From NCBI GenBank assembly GCA_027030245.1, contig JALVFE010000016.1, forward strand, positions 434,001-498,000: a DNA stretch of 64,000 nucleotides, read 5' to 3'. This document shows positions 25,436-34,669 of the stretch, piece after piece. Below the pieces are notes generated by a model that ran no database searches, was not told the DNA's origin, and saw nothing but the letters and a program-made list of their open reading frames with translations. Source of the stretch: Melioribacteraceae bacterium (lineage in GTDB: Bacteria; Bacteroidota; Ignavibacteria; Ignavibacteriales; Melioribacteraceae). Both the position numbers and the translations under genes were made by a program. The number at the start of each line of letters is the position of its first letter. Position 1 is the first letter of the stretch.

Positions 25436-27420
25436 TTTTTCTCCTTGCTGTAAAACATTTTTCCGAAAGTTCTGCCGAGTATTTCCAAATCGAGCCAAAG
25501 ATTTTGATTTTTTGCATAATATAAATCCAGTTTAATTGCTTCCGGTTCATCTTCAACATTTTCCAAATACCATAAACCCGTTAGCCCCGGTTTGCCCAAA
25601 TATAATTCTTCATAATAACTTTTTGATTTGGGCCCGACAAAACTCTTCTTACCGGAAAATACTTTGGGTGTTCCGAGCACAAATTTAACAAAATCGGAAT
25701 TACTCCCGCTCACTTTCCGGATGAAATATACCAAAGGATAAAGTAAAAGCAAAATTACGGAAGAAAAGATTAAATCGAAAATGCGTTTTATAAATTTGTG
25801 AGTCGGAGCAGAAATATTGTAAAACACTTTTAACAGCGGAACATCGTCAATTTTTCCCGCCATTGATTTACCCACAAGATAATCGACTTCGCTGCCTGAA
25901 ACGAGAAAATCCACGTTTTCATCCTGGCACATGGAAACGACCTTGAACATTTTTTCGAACGACATATCTTGAGCTGAAAAAATAACTTTATCCACTTTGT
26001 ACGAAGAAATTATTTTCTCGATATTTTCAACACTTCCGATTACTTTGAATCCATTAATCTCTTCCCCCAATTGGCGCATATCCGGTGAAATCAATCCCAA
26101 CACATTGTTTATCGAACGGAAATCGGATTTTAACTTTGCGGCAAGCTCGGTTGCCTTGTTTCCGGTCCCAACTATTAAAGTTTTAACGCTTTCCGCTCCT
26201 TCGCCGAGACCTTGCCTTGTAATAAATTTATAAATGATGCGCCAGAAAGGATAAGCGACAAAAAGCATTAAATATGTAATTAAAACAACAGCCCGGCTGA
26301 ACGCAAATTGTTTAAGGAAAAAAGTAAGAGCGCTGAGAATTATTAGACCGAACAAAAGTGAAAGCCAGCTTTTAAGCACCGATATGGAATTCTTCCGGTA
26401 AGCACCGAACGAAGCGGAAATTACAACTTGCAGAATTGCGGGAAGGATATAAATCCACGGCTTCACAAAATCCGGGAAACCGAGCCAGTGTTCCGATTTA
26501 TAAATCTGTTCCGCAAGAATGATGGCACCGGTAAAAAACAAAAAATCGAACAAAACAGCAAGAAGTACCAAACGGTAAACACTTGCAAAGGCAACAATTT
26601 TCCTAAGAATAATAGCAAATTGAAGAATCACTCCGACCAAAAAAGAAGAAGACAAATGTTTTTTTACAAACAAGTGCATTGCGTCGTAAAATATTTTTGT
26701 TTCGTCTATTTTACTTCTTTTGGTACTTTCACCTTTGAAATGAATTACTTCCGTTTCATGAAAATAAAAGACTTTGAAACCTGCTTGCTGTGTGCGGTAA
26801 CAAAAATCGAGGTCTTCGCCATACATAAAGAATGCCGGATCGAAACCGCCGATTTTTTTGTATACTTCAGCTCTCATCATCATAAAAGCGCCGGAAATTG
26901 CGTCCACCTCATAAGTTTGGTTTTCGTCGAGATAAGTCAAATTATACTTTGCAAAAAGTTTACTTTTCGGGAACAATGCGCTTAAACCGAAAACTTTGGT
27001 AAACGACGTCCACGGACCCGGGAAACTTCTTCTGCAAGCCAATTGTAGTGAACCATCGGGGTTTAATATTTTGCATCCCACCAAACCGGCTAGAGGAGTC
27101 CGGTTGAAAAAATCAACAAGTTTAACAAAAGTATCCTCTTTTACTATCGTGTCCGGGTTAATTAAAACTATAAATTTTCCTTTTGCAATTTTCAAAGCTT
27201 GATTATTAGCTTTGCCAAAACCGAGATTCTCTTTATTTTCGATAAGAATAACTTGGGGGAATCTTTTTTTAATAATTTCCGGACTTCCGTCGTCCGATGC
27301 ATTATCGACAACTATAATTTCCGTTGAAAAATTTTGTGTAGCTTTAAAGATAGATTCGAGAAGATTCTGTAAGAATTCCTTTACGTTATAATTTACGATG
27401 ATAATTGATATGTCGATCAT
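25432..27420 (-). CDS. Fusion of GT2 glycosyltransferase with a core-deleted sugar phosphotransferase
   Basis: The 662-residue protein combines two enzymes. Residues 1-245 are a GT2 domain (I-I-I-V-N-Y-N, I-N-P-D at 87-90 in the nucleotide site, M-Y-G-E-D-L-D-F at 199-206). Residues about 260-400 hold several transmembrane segments. Residues 410-530 are a Rossmann-like CoA-binding region (L-I-V-G-T-G-N-K), and 541-662 resemble the C-terminal part of polyprenyl-phosphate sugar-1-phosphate transferases ([14 protein letters not shown]). Only about 20 residues lie between the membrane helix and the V-G-P motif, where active enzymes carry the F-R-S-M and catalytic Asp-Glu segments. The transferase half is probably inactive, while the GT2 half looks intact. 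Overlaps accA by 4 bp; 4 bp after the Dpm1-like gene. Confidence 0.85.
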   Translation of the reverse strand: MIDISIIIVNYNVKEFLQNLLESIFKATQNFSTEIIVVDNASDDGSPEIIKKRFPQVILIENKENLGFGKANNQALKIAKGKFIVLINPDTIVKEDTFVKLVDFFNRTPLAGLVGCKILNPDGSLQLACRRSFPGPWTSFTKVFGLSALFPKSKLFAKYNLTYLDENQTYEVDAISGAFMMMRAEVYKKIGGFDPAFFMYGEDLDFCYRTQQAGFKVFYFHETEVIHFKGESTKRSKIDETKIFYDAMHLFVKKHLSSSFLVGVILQFAIILRKIVAFASVYRLVLLAVLFDFLFFTGAIILAEQIYKSEHWLGFPDFVKPWIYILPAILQVVISASFGAYRKNSISVLKSWLSLLFGLIILSALTFFLKQFAFSRAVVLITYLMLFVAYPFWRIIYKFITRQGLGEGAESVKTLIVGTGNKATELAAKLKSDFRSINNVLGLISPDMRQLGEEINGFKVIGSVENIEKIISSYKVDKVIFSAQDMSFEKMFKVVSMCQDENVDFLVSGSEVDYLVGKSMAGKIDDVPLLKVFYNISAPTHKFIKRIFDLIFSSVILLLLYPLVYFIRKVSGSNSDFVKFVLGTPKVFSGKKSFVGPKSKSYYEELYLGKPGLTGLWYLENVEDEPEAIKLDLYYAKNQNLWLDLEILGRTFGKMFYSKEKK

Positions 27421-27424
27421 TTAT

Positions 27425-28150
27425 TTAATCAAGAATTCCTAAAATACTTCTTATACGCAACTCCCATACCCGGAAGATAGCTTCCCGCACAATTTTTTTC
27501 GACATTTTGGAAGTTCCTTCAACTCTATCCAGAAAAATTATTGGGATTTCACCAAGCTTAAAACCTTTTTTCCAAGCTTTAAAGTTCATCTCAATTTGGA
27601 AAGCGTAACCGTTTGATTTTATGGCATCCAAATTAATAGCTTGCAGTACTTCGCGCCTAAAACATTTATAGCCTCCGGTGCAATCGTGTATGGGAAGACC
27701 CGTGATAAACTTAGTATACTTGTTCGCAAAGTAAGAAAGTAATAATCTTTGCATCGGCCAGTTGATTACGTTTACCCCGTTTAGATAACGGCTTCCGATT
27801 ATCAAATCGTACTTGTCAATTAATTTCAGAAAGTTTTTAATTTCCCGGGGGTCGTGCGAATAATCGGCATCCATCTGAAATGCAATATCGTAATTATGCT
27901 CGAGCATATATTTATACCCGGCAACATAAGCCGTACCCAAGCCTAACTTCCCTTCCCTTTCTATGATATGAATCTTCTCATCTTTCTTACCCAGCTCTTT
28001 TATATAGTCGCCGGTACCGTCCGGAGAATTATCATCCACGATTAGTATATCCAAATCGGGATAAAGTTCACGCAGTTCAGGAACCAGTTTCTGAACATTA
28101 TTTAATTCATTATACGTCGGAATAATTACAATTGCTTTAATATCTTTCAT
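27425..28150 (-). CDS. Polyprenol-phosphate mannosyltransferase-like GT2 (Dpm1 type)
   Basis: The 241-residue protein is a soluble or peripheral GT2 enzyme of the Dpm1/Ppm1 group, with I-V-I-I-P-T-Y-N-E at the N-terminus, D-D-N-S-P-D-G-T, D-A-D-Y-S-H-D-P (metal and donor site) and the late R-x-x-G-T-S-K-M-S motif. Family members transfer mannose or glucose from a nucleotide sugar to polyprenyl phosphate, making lipid-linked donors used outside the cytoplasm. No transmembrane domain is appended. The ATG at 28150 is preferred; a TTG at 28174 inside the preceding gene has an A/G-rich stretch upstream and remains possible. It lies between the intact phosphotransferase gene and the GT2 fusion gene. 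Confidence 0.88.
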   Translation of the reverse strand: MKDIKAIVIIPTYNELNNVQKLVPELRELYPDLDILIVDDNSPDGTGDYIKELGKKDEKIHIIEREGKLGLGTAYVAGYKYMLEHNYDIAFQMDADYSHDPREIKNFLKLIDKYDLIIGSRYLNGVNVINWPMQRLLLSYFANKYTKFITGLPIHDCTGGYKCFRREVLQAINLDAIKSNGYAFQIEMNFKAWKKGFKLGEIPIIFLDRVEGTSKMSKKIVREAIFRVWELRIRSILGILD

Positions 28151-28166
28151 ATAAGTGGGTTCAATA

Positions 28167-29573
28167 TTATTCAAAATGACCTCTTCCGGTTATTACTACA
28201 AAAATTGTTCGGAAAAGTATTTTTAAATCCATACGTAAAGACATATTTTCGATATAAAATAAATCGTATCTTAATTTTGTTTTAACATCCTCGATTGTTT
28301 CATCGTATTTATGTTTTACTTGCGCCCAACCTGTAACTCCCGGGCGAACTTTTAATCTTCTTTTGTAGAGGGGAATTTCCTTTGAAAGTTTTTCAACGAA
28401 ATACGGTCTTTCCGGTCGGGGTCCGACCAAACTCATTTCACCTTTAAGAACATTAATCATCTGTGGAATTTCATCTATTCTGGTTTTACGTATAAATTTA
28501 CCGACACGGGTAATTCTCGGATCATCTTTCGTCGACCACATCGGTCCCGTATAAGCTTCGGCGTTATCTATCATTGAACGAAATTTAATAACTTTAAATA
28601 TTTTTCCGTTTTGCCCCATTCTTTCTTGAAGGAAAAAAACCGGTCCTTTACTGTCGAACTTTATTGCTATTGCCACAAGTAAAGTAACGGGCAAAGTTAA
28701 TGTTAAAATTAAAAAAGAAATTACAATATCCATTAACCTTTTTATTTTCTTTTCCCATTCGGGCATAAGCTGGGGCATAATATCTATAAGCGGGAAACCG
28801 TATATTTGATTTGTTCTGGCTTGACCGCTTATTATTTCGTAAAGGTCGGGGACAATTTTAATACTTACTTCCTCGCCTTCACATTTACTAAGCACTTCCA
28901 TAACAATATTATCTTCGTTTTTTTCCAATGCTATTATTATTTCGGATATCTCAAATTCATTAATAACCGACCTGATATTCTCAACCGTATCAACAACTTT
29001 AACCCCTTCATATTCTTTTCCTATATTTTCTTTGTTCACGGCAACGTAAGCAATTATATCTATTCCGAGTCCCCGCGCTTTATTAACCGTTTGATGGATA
29101 TTGTGAGCTTTGGGATTATAACCAACAATTAATGCATTTTTCCTTCCGATTCCCCTGATTAACAAATTTCTCTGAAAACTTCGAACAAAAAGTCTTCCGC
29201 TTCCGACAATAAAAAGAAACAACCCCCAATAAATAAAAATCAAATACCTTCCGGTTGTTGCCGATTCACCTTTTACCATATCATCATAAAAAATCAAGAA
29301 GAAAAGAATAAAAATTCCTACGAAGGAAGCTTTAAATAAAGAAGTTAATTCATCGAATCTCGAGCGGGCAAACCACGTGCGGTACAACCCGATAAACGTA
29401 AAAATGAGAAGCCAATAAATGTAAATTACAATTGCCGTTAATAAAAAATCGGGACTGGAAAAAATTTCGAACAAGCCGGATTTTACACGCAAAAAATAAT
29501 ACACCAACCACGTAAGGTTGATGGTAATAAAATCGACAACGAGAACAAAAATTTTTTCTACTTTTTTATTCAA
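28167..29573 (-). CDS. Polyprenyl-phosphate sugar-1-phosphate transferase (WbaP/EpsE type)
   Basis: The 468-residue protein has four N-terminal transmembrane segments (about 5-130), a CoA-binding-like domain (145-250), a membrane re-entrant helix (about 275-305) and a complete catalytic domain. All key motifs are visible: F-F-L-Q-E-R, K-F-R-S-M, the R-I-D-E-I-P-Q segment with the catalytic D367-E368 pair, S-L-V-G-P-R-P-E-R-P and R-P-G-V-T-G-W-A-Q. It would transfer a sugar-1-phosphate from a UDP-sugar to undecaprenyl phosphate, the initiating step of polysaccharide repeat assembly. The sugar is not predictable. It heads a short run with the Dpm1-like and GT2-fusion genes and is an intact counterpart to the degenerate domain in the latter. 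Confidence 0.94.
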   Translation of the reverse strand: MNKKVEKIFVLVVDFITINLTWLVYYFLRVKSGLFEIFSSPDFLLTAIVIYIYWLLIFTFIGLYRTWFARSRFDELTSLFKASFVGIFILFFLIFYDDMVKGESATTGRYLIFIYWGLFLFIVGSGRLFVRSFQRNLLIRGIGRKNALIVGYNPKAHNIHQTVNKARGLGIDIIAYVAVNKENIGKEYEGVKVVDTVENIRSVINEFEISEIIIALEKNEDNIVMEVLSKCEGEEVSIKIVPDLYEIISGQARTNQIYGFPLIDIMPQLMPEWEKKIKRLMDIVISFLILTLTLPVTLLVAIAIKFDSKGPVFFLQERMGQNGKIFKVIKFRSMIDNAEAYTGPMWSTKDDPRITRVGKFIRKTRIDEIPQMINVLKGEMSLVGPRPERPYFVEKLSKEIPLYKRRLKVRPGVTGWAQVKHKYDETIEDVKTKLRYDLFYIENMSLRMDLKILFRTIFVVITGRGHFE

Positions 29574-29631
29574 TTAACGTTTCTTTATAATTTTGAAATA
29601 AACCAATGAATTGAAAATGCAATATACAAAT

Positions 29632-30837
29632 TTACGCTTTTGCCGATAATATTTTTTTCGCCAGAAAATCTCCTATTGCCAAGGAAGCCGTTGCGGCAGG
29701 TGAAGGAGCATTTAAAACATGAATCACATTCTGATTTTCTATAATGTAAAAATCATCTATCAGACCGCCGGTTTTACTACACGCTTGAGCCCTTACGCCG
29801 GCGCCCCCTTTTTCCAAATCTTCTTCGTCAATAACCGGAACTAATTTTTGTAATTCTTTCACAAACGCTTTTTTATTAAAAGAACGATAAAATTCACCAA
29901 TTCCCATTCGCCAATATTTTCTAACGACTTTATAAAATCCGGGCCAAGTAATTGTTTCTATAAAATCCATAAAATTAAAACTCAATTTTGAATATCCTTC
30001 CCGTTTGAATGACAAGACCGCATTCGGTCCCACTTCAATACCGCCGTCAATTTGCTTTGTAAAATGAACTCCGAGAAAAGGGAATCGAATATCGGGAACC
30101 GGATAGATTAACCCTTTTATTAAATTTCCTCTGGAAGGTTTTAGCTTGTAATATTCACCGCGGAATGGAATTATTCTTATTTCTACTGCGGGATTGGTCA
30201 TTTTAGCAATTCTATCGGAAAACAAACCGGCACACGAAATTAATTTTGCCGATGAAAATTTATCGTTTACGGTAGATACTTCTACAGAACTCCCCGAAAT
30301 ATTAATTGCTTTCACCTCTTGACCGAATTTTATTTCACCGCCATATTTCTCAATGAGTTGAGCATATTTCGAAGCAACATTTTTGAAATCAATTATTCCC
30401 GTCTGGGGTACATAGATTGCTTTGTAACCGGTTGCGTTTGTTTCGAAGTTTTTTATTTCTTCTTGACCGATTAATTCCAAACCTTCCAATCCGTTTTCTT
30501 TTCCTCGTCCGTAAATTTCATTTAACGATGCTTCTTCACCCGGATTTTTTGCAATAATCAGTTTTCCGCAAATTTCGTAATTGATTTTATGTTCGGTACA
30601 GAAGTCCAAAAGCATTTTATAACCTTTTCTGCAATTTTTCGCTTTCAGACTTCCGGGTTTATAATAAATTCCCGAATGTATAACACCGCTGTTGTTTCCC
30701 GTTTGGTGTTTCGCAATATTGTCTTCTTTTTCGAGAATTAAAATTTTTAAGGAAGGATTGTGTTCTAATATACGCAAGCCGGTTGCCAATCCAACAATCC
30801 CCGCGCCAATTATTGTAATGTCGAAAGTGCTTTTCAA
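29632..30837 (-). CDS. lhgO: L-2-hydroxyglutarate oxidase/dehydrogenase
   Basis: A 401-residue FAD-dependent DAO-family enzyme: N-terminal dinucleotide fold G-A-G-I-V-G-L-A-T-G, then the LhgO-specific T-G-N-N-S-G-V-I-H-S-G-I-Y-Y-K-P-G-S-L-K stretch and a C-terminal G-G-A-G-V-R-A-Q. It oxidises L-2-hydroxyglutarate to 2-oxoglutarate, passing electrons to a quinone or oxygen, and clears a metabolic by-product. It overlaps the preceding GT2 gene by 4 bp (ATGA), so it is translationally coupled to a glycosyltransferase. That is an unexpected place for it. A role in the polysaccharide pathway is not supported by sequence. Confidence 0.9.
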   Translation of the reverse strand: MKSTFDITIIGAGIVGLATGLRILEHNPSLKILILEKEDNIAKHQTGNNSGVIHSGIYYKPGSLKAKNCRKGYKMLLDFCTEHKINYEICGKLIIAKNPGEEASLNEIYGRGKENGLEGLELIGQEEIKNFETNATGYKAIYVPQTGIIDFKNVASKYAQLIEKYGGEIKFGQEVKAINISGSSVEVSTVNDKFSSAKLISCAGLFSDRIAKMTNPAVEIRIIPFRGEYYKLKPSRGNLIKGLIYPVPDIRFPFLGVHFTKQIDGGIEVGPNAVLSFKREGYSKLSFNFMDFIETITWPGFYKVVRKYWRMGIGEFYRSFNKKAFVKELQKLVPVIDEEDLEKGGAGVRAQACSKTGGLIDDFYIIENQNVIHVLNAPSPAATASLAIGDFLAKKILSAKA

Positions 30838-31832
30838 TTTCGTTTAATAAAATGATTAATAAGCCCAATTAAAAATCCCAAACCCCAGCTAACATGCATT
30901 AAAAAAACCAAAATGGGTAACAACGGGAAATATTTTAACTTTTTTGGAAATGTGTGCAATAAGGATGAAATTATATTTACGGCAAAATACACCGCAAGAA
31001 AAAATAAAGTTATTTTCGTCCAAAATTCTGAAAAAATACTCAGAATCAATAAAGTTATTAATGTAATAACAAATAGTGGCGGAATAAAATGTAATAATTT
31101 CAATGCGTTTTTATGTTTCAATAATACATTCACTCTCAATATGCCATATCTAAAAATCTGATAAATAAAATCTTTAATTGATGAACGCGGAAAATAGTAT
31201 GTTTTTATTTTGGGTGAGAAATAAATTTTATAGCCGGCTTTACGTATTCGCCAGTTAAATTCGGCATCTTCCGAAATAATTTGATTTTCTTCAAATAGAC
31301 CAAGTTCGTCGAAAAGTTCTTTCCTGTAAGCAGCATAAACAACGGTATCAACAAATTGATCGGATTTACTCCAGCGGTATTTCGCGCTTGCCATAGCAAA
31401 CGGCATTTCCATTGCCAGTCCAATCAGATTTTGGGTATACGTCTTACCAATATTTAGCTGTGTACCTCCTGTAACCTTAACATTTTTTTCTTGCAAAAAT
31501 TTATTGTTGTAAAAGAGGAAATTTTCATCAACTTTTGTATGAGCCCCAAGAATAACTATGACTTCACCGGTAGAATTTTTAACACCTATATTTAATGCGT
31601 GCGGGGTTTTTTTTGCAGGATTATCAAGAAGTTTTATATTCTTATAAGTATCAATATATTTTTTAACAATTGTTCTGGTTTTATCAGTTGATTCTCCATC
31701 CACAATCAGAATTTCTATTAAGCTTTGATCATAGTTTTGATTTAAAATAGAATCGATACACTGACCGATATAATTTTCCTCGTTTCTGCAAGGAATTACG
31801 ATTGAAAAACTTAATTTTTCTTTTGCGTTCAA
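30834..31832 (-). CDS. ExoA-like GT2 glycosyltransferase with C-terminal membrane segments
   Basis: The GT2 domain reads S-I-V-I-P-C-R-N-E-E near the N-terminus, I-V-D-G-E-S-T-D, and I-S-E-D-A-E-F-N-W-R; three to four hydrophobic segments follow in the last ~110 residues, as in succinoglycan-type ExoA enzymes. It adds a sugar to a lipid-linked intermediate at the inner membrane. The start is uncertain. No ATG lies near the conserved N-terminus. A TTG-initiated frame could begin at 31898 but would run through the terminator at 31867-31894. The TTG at 31830-31832 (332 residues) is the best choice without a clear ribosome-binding site. The gene overlaps lhgO by 4 bp. Confidence 0.82.
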   Translation of the reverse strand: MNAKEKLSFSIVIPCRNEENYIGQCIDSILNQNYDQSLIEILIVDGESTDKTRTIVKKYIDTYKNIKLLDNPAKKTPHALNIGVKNSTGEVIVILGAHTKVDENFLFYNNKFLQEKNVKVTGGTQLNIGKTYTQNLIGLAMEMPFAMASAKYRWSKSDQFVDTVVYAAYRKELFDELGLFEENQIISEDAEFNWRIRKAGYKIYFSPKIKTYYFPRSSIKDFIYQIFRYGILRVNVLLKHKNALKLLHFIPPLFVITLITLLILSIFSEFWTKITLFFLAVYFAVNIISSLLHTFPKKLKYFPLLPILVFLMHVSWGLGFLIGLINHFIKRN

Positions 31833-31866
31833 AATATCAGTGCTAATTTGAAATGATAAAAATAAA

Positions 31867-31894
31867 GGGTTGTTCCATATAAATAAAACAACCC
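31867..31894 (-). terminator. Rho-independent terminator after the amino-sugar cassette
   Basis: GGGTTGTT and AACAACCC form an 8-bp perfect stem around a 12-nt loop. On the minus strand it is followed by TTTATTTTTATC. It starts 27 bp past the stop of the hexapeptide acetyltransferase gene (31921) and so ends that transcript. It also argues against any start for the next gene upstream of it. Confidence 0.85.
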
Positions 31895-31920
31895 TCAAAT
31901 TTACTAAATATTTTACTTAC

Positions 31921-32409
31921 TTAAGAATTTTCAATCTTTTTAATTACTTTGGCGGGAACACCGGCAACCACTGTATTTGGCGGAACATCTTTCGTAACAA
32001 CCGCGCCGGCGCCAACTATGGCATTTTCTCCGATTGTAACCCCGGCAAGAATTGTAGCCGAAGAACCTATTGACGCACCTTTTTTTACGAAAGTTTCCAC
32101 TAACTCCCAATCGTCTTCGGTTTGCATCGAACCGTCGGGATTTGTTGCTCGAGGATATAAATCGTTTATAAAGGTTACGTTATGACCCACAAAAACATTA
32201 TCTTCTATATGAACGCCTTCGCAAATAAAAGTATGCGAGGATATTTTACAATTTTTACCGATGAATGCGCCTTTCTGAATTTCAACGAATGTCCCGACTT
32301 TCGTTCCGTCATCGATGGAACATCCGTATAAATTTACGAAATCGAAAATTTTTACGTCTTTGCCTAATTTTACATTGTTGATATTTTTCTTATCCATAGT
32401 TTTTTCCAT
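31921..32409 (-). CDS. WbpD/WlbB-like sugar N-acetyltransferase
   Basis: This 162-residue left-handed beta-helix protein is built of hexapeptide repeats (I-G-K-N-C-K-I, I-E-D-N-V-F-V, I-G-S-S-A-T-I, I-G-E-N-A-I-V). It has the acceptor-site signature H-N-V-T-F-I-N-D-L-Y-P-R-A and the C-terminal G-V-P-A-K-V. These match the acetyltransferase that acetylates the 3-amino group of UDP-2-acetamido-3-amino-2,3-dideoxy-glucuronate. It is directly downstream of the oxidoreductase and aminotransferase of the same pathway (5 bp gap), so all three form a cassette. The first enzyme (UDP-GlcNAc 6-dehydrogenase) is not in the window. Substrate assignment rests on context and family. Confidence 0.85.
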   Translation of the reverse strand: MEKTMDKKNINNVKLGKDVKIFDFVNLYGCSIDDGTKVGTFVEIQKGAFIGKNCKISSHTFICEGVHIEDNVFVGHNVTFINDLYPRATNPDGSMQTEDDWELVETFVKKGASIGSSATILAGVTIGENAIVGAGAVVTKDVPPNTVVAGVPAKVIKKIENS

Positions 32410-32414
32410 TTTAG

Positions 32415-33419
32415 TTAATCTTTTAGTGGAACGAATTTTCCTCTGTTTTTAATCGATTCGTCGCTAGCTTCCAATATTTTCACTACCTTGAGACCATCGT
32501 AACCGCTTGTAAGAGGTACTCTGTCTTCTTTAATTGCATTAATAAATTCTTTTGCTCCCAGGTTTAATGCTTCGGTTTGCACTACTTTCGGAGAGTACAT
32601 ATCGCCAATTCTGTATTGAATTAAAGCTTCATGTATCTTTTCTTTACTTTCCATCTCAATCCCGCTGTCGTAAACCTTAATTTTCTCAAAGTTTTCCATA
32701 TCATTAAACACCAACATTTTCTTATCGCCGCCAAGGATCATTCTTCGTATTTTAACCGGCGAAGTCCAATTTACATGAAAATGTGCAAAGCAATTATTTT
32801 CAAAATAAACCGATAAATGAGCTACGTTTTCCAAATCATAATAATTGGCTATTCCGTTTGCGGCAACGCCCACAACTTTTTCGTTTTCGAGCAAGTATTG
32901 CATAATCGAAAGATCGTGCGGGGCAAGATCCCAAATAACATTTACGTCGTGTTGAAATAATCCGAGATTTATTCTTACGGAATCAAAATATTTTATTTCC
33001 CCTAATTCGCCGGCACGAATTAAGTCTTTTATCTTTCTTACGGCTCCTGTATAAATAAAAGTGTGGTCGACAAATATTTTCAGATTTTTGGATTCGGCAA
33101 TATCAATCAACTCTTTTGCTTGATCGGATGTGGCAGTAAACGGTTTCTCAACCCAAATATGTTTACCGGCTTCTAGCGATTCCTTTGCGAATTTGTAATG
33201 AGTATCAACCGGTGTTGCTATAACAACCGCATCGATATCGGTTTTTAACATTGCTTTATAGTCGTTTGTGGTTTCCGCGCTCGGAAATCTTTTTTTAATC
33301 ATTTCAAGTCTGGATTCTTGCAGATCACAACCTATAACTTTTTCAACTTCAGGTTGGGTTAAAAAATTCCGCACGAGATTAGGTCCCCAATAACCTAATC
33401 CTATAACTCCTACTTTCAT
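32415..33419 (-). CDS. WbpB-like Gfo/Idh/MocA sugar-nucleotide 3-dehydrogenase
   Basis: The 334-residue protein has an N-terminal NAD-binding fold (V-G-V-I-G-L-G-Y-W-G-P-N) and the family's E-K-P-F motif with catalytic Lys, followed by the second-domain H-D-L-S segment. It matches enzymes that oxidise the C3 hydroxyl of UDP-GlcNAc or UDP-GlcNAc uronate to a ketone, supplying the aminotransferase step. It lies between the DegT-type aminotransferase gene (25 bp) and the acetyltransferase gene (5 bp), forming a diacetamido-sugar cassette. Whether the substrate is the uronate or the neutral sugar cannot be decided without the missing dehydrogenase gene. Confidence 0.88.
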   Translation of the reverse strand: MKVGVIGLGYWGPNLVRNFLTQPEVEKVIGCDLQESRLEMIKKRFPSAETTNDYKAMLKTDIDAVVIATPVDTHYKFAKESLEAGKHIWVEKPFTATSDQAKELIDIAESKNLKIFVDHTFIYTGAVRKIKDLIRAGELGEIKYFDSVRINLGLFQHDVNVIWDLAPHDLSIMQYLLENEKVVGVAANGIANYYDLENVAHLSVYFENNCFAHFHVNWTSPVKIRRMILGGDKKMLVFNDMENFEKIKVYDSGIEMESKEKIHEALIQYRIGDMYSPKVVQTEALNLGAKEFINAIKEDRVPLTSGYDGLKVVKILEASDESIKNRGKFVPLKD

Positions 33420-33444
33420 ATTAACCTCAAATTATATCGACAAA

Positions 33445-34578
33445 TTATTTCTTAAAAAATTCGTGAATTTTATCCGATACATATTTAATTTGTTCATCGG
33501 TCAGCTCAGGAAACATCGGCAATGACAAACCTTGTTCGGCTAATTCTTCCGTAACCGGGAAATCACCTTTATTATATCCCAAATCGGAGAAACAAGGTTG
33601 CAAATGTAACGGGATAGGATAATGTAACCCCGATGCGATTCCGTTTTCCCCAAGAAATTTCTGAAGTTCGTTTCTTTTTTCGCTTCTATTTTCAGAATTA
33701 TTGCTTTTAACTTGAATTACAAATAGATGATAAACATGTTTCGCATAATCCATTTCTTTCGGCAGACGGATTTCTTCCAAATCGGATAAGAGCTCATTAT
33801 ATTTTTTAGCAACTCTCCTTCTTCCTTCCGTCCATTTATCCAAATATTTTAATTTTACGCCCAAAACCGCTCCTTGAATTCCTTCCATTCTATAATTATG
33901 TCCGTAGATTTCATGATTATATTTTTCAACAGCGCCGTGATCACGTATCATTTTAAATTTTTTTGCTAATTCTTCGTCGTTGGTTGTAACCGCTCCACCT
34001 TCACCGTAAGCTCCCAGATTTTTACCCGGATAAAAACTGAACGAGGCAGCTTTTGCCAAACCTCCTATTTTTTGACCTTTGTATTCGGCTAAGTGAGCTT
34101 GTGCGGCATCTTCCACTAAGTAAATATTGTGCTCTTGGGCTATTTCTCTCAGAGGATCCATATCGGCCGGCTGACCGTAAAGATGCACGGCAACTATTGC
34201 TTTGGTTTTATCAGTAATTGCCGCTTCTACTTTATCCGGATCAATATTATAACTTTCCGGGTGACAATCAACAAAAACAGGTTTTGCACCGTTCAGGGTT
34301 GCACCCCAGGCAGTTGCAATAAACGTATTGGCGGGAATAATTACTTCGTCGCCCGGGCCAACATCCAAACCCCAAAGAACTATGTGATTCCCATCCGTGC
34401 CGGCGCTAACGCCGTGGCAAAATTTCACGTTATGTGTTTCGGCAAATGCTTTCTCAAAATCGAACACAGATTTTCCCAAAACAAAAGCAGTATTTTCAAT
34501 AACGTTATGAATTGCCGGCAGTACTTCGTCTTTAATCGATTGATATTGTGCTTTCAGGTCTAAAAAAGGGACTTTCAT
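33445..34578 (-). CDS. DegT/DnrJ/EryC1/StrS aminotransferase (WbpE-like)
   Basis: A 377-residue PLP enzyme of sugar-nucleotide aminotransferase length. The N-terminus V-P-F-L-D-L-K-A-Q-Y is characteristic of the group. The pyridoxal lysine is K186 in S-F-Y-P-G-K-N-L-G-A-Y-G-E-G-G-A, and E156-D157-A-A-Q supplies the Asp that pairs with the cofactor nitrogen. It would place an amino group at C3 of a UDP-3-keto sugar, after the downstream dehydrogenase and before the acetyltransferase. The start follows GGAGG by about 10 nt, the strongest ribosome-binding site in the polysaccharide region, consistent with it heading a separate transcription unit after the 130-bp gap. Confidence 0.93.
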   Translation of the reverse strand: MKVPFLDLKAQYQSIKDEVLPAIHNVIENTAFVLGKSVFDFEKAFAETHNVKFCHGVSAGTDGNHIVLWGLDVGPGDEVIIPANTFIATAWGATLNGAKPVFVDCHPESYNIDPDKVEAAITDKTKAIVAVHLYGQPADMDPLREIAQEHNIYLVEDAAQAHLAEYKGQKIGGLAKAASFSFYPGKNLGAYGEGGAVTTNDEELAKKFKMIRDHGAVEKYNHEIYGHNYRMEGIQGAVLGVKLKYLDKWTEGRRRVAKKYNELLSDLEEIRLPKEMDYAKHVYHLFVIQVKSNNSENRSEKRNELQKFLGENGIASGLHYPIPLHLQPCFSDLGYNKGDFPVTEELAEQGLSLPMFPELTDEQIKYVSDKIHEFFKK

Positions 34579-34669
34579 CTAATAATTTCCTCCATACAAT
34601 AAAAAAATTAATTTGTGTACCAAAAAGAAAAAGAATTTTTCATTTTGCAAGAAATATTTAAAATATTTT

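Noticed and set aside
26428-26985. 185-codon plus-strand open frame
   Set aside because: It is antisense to the GT2/phosphotransferase fusion gene, has a Cys/Lys/Phe-heavy composition and matches no known family.
28151-28174. TTG start of the Dpm1-like gene at 28174
   Set aside because: It lies within the coding end of the preceding gene and the family domain begins right after the ATG at 28150; kept only as an alternative.
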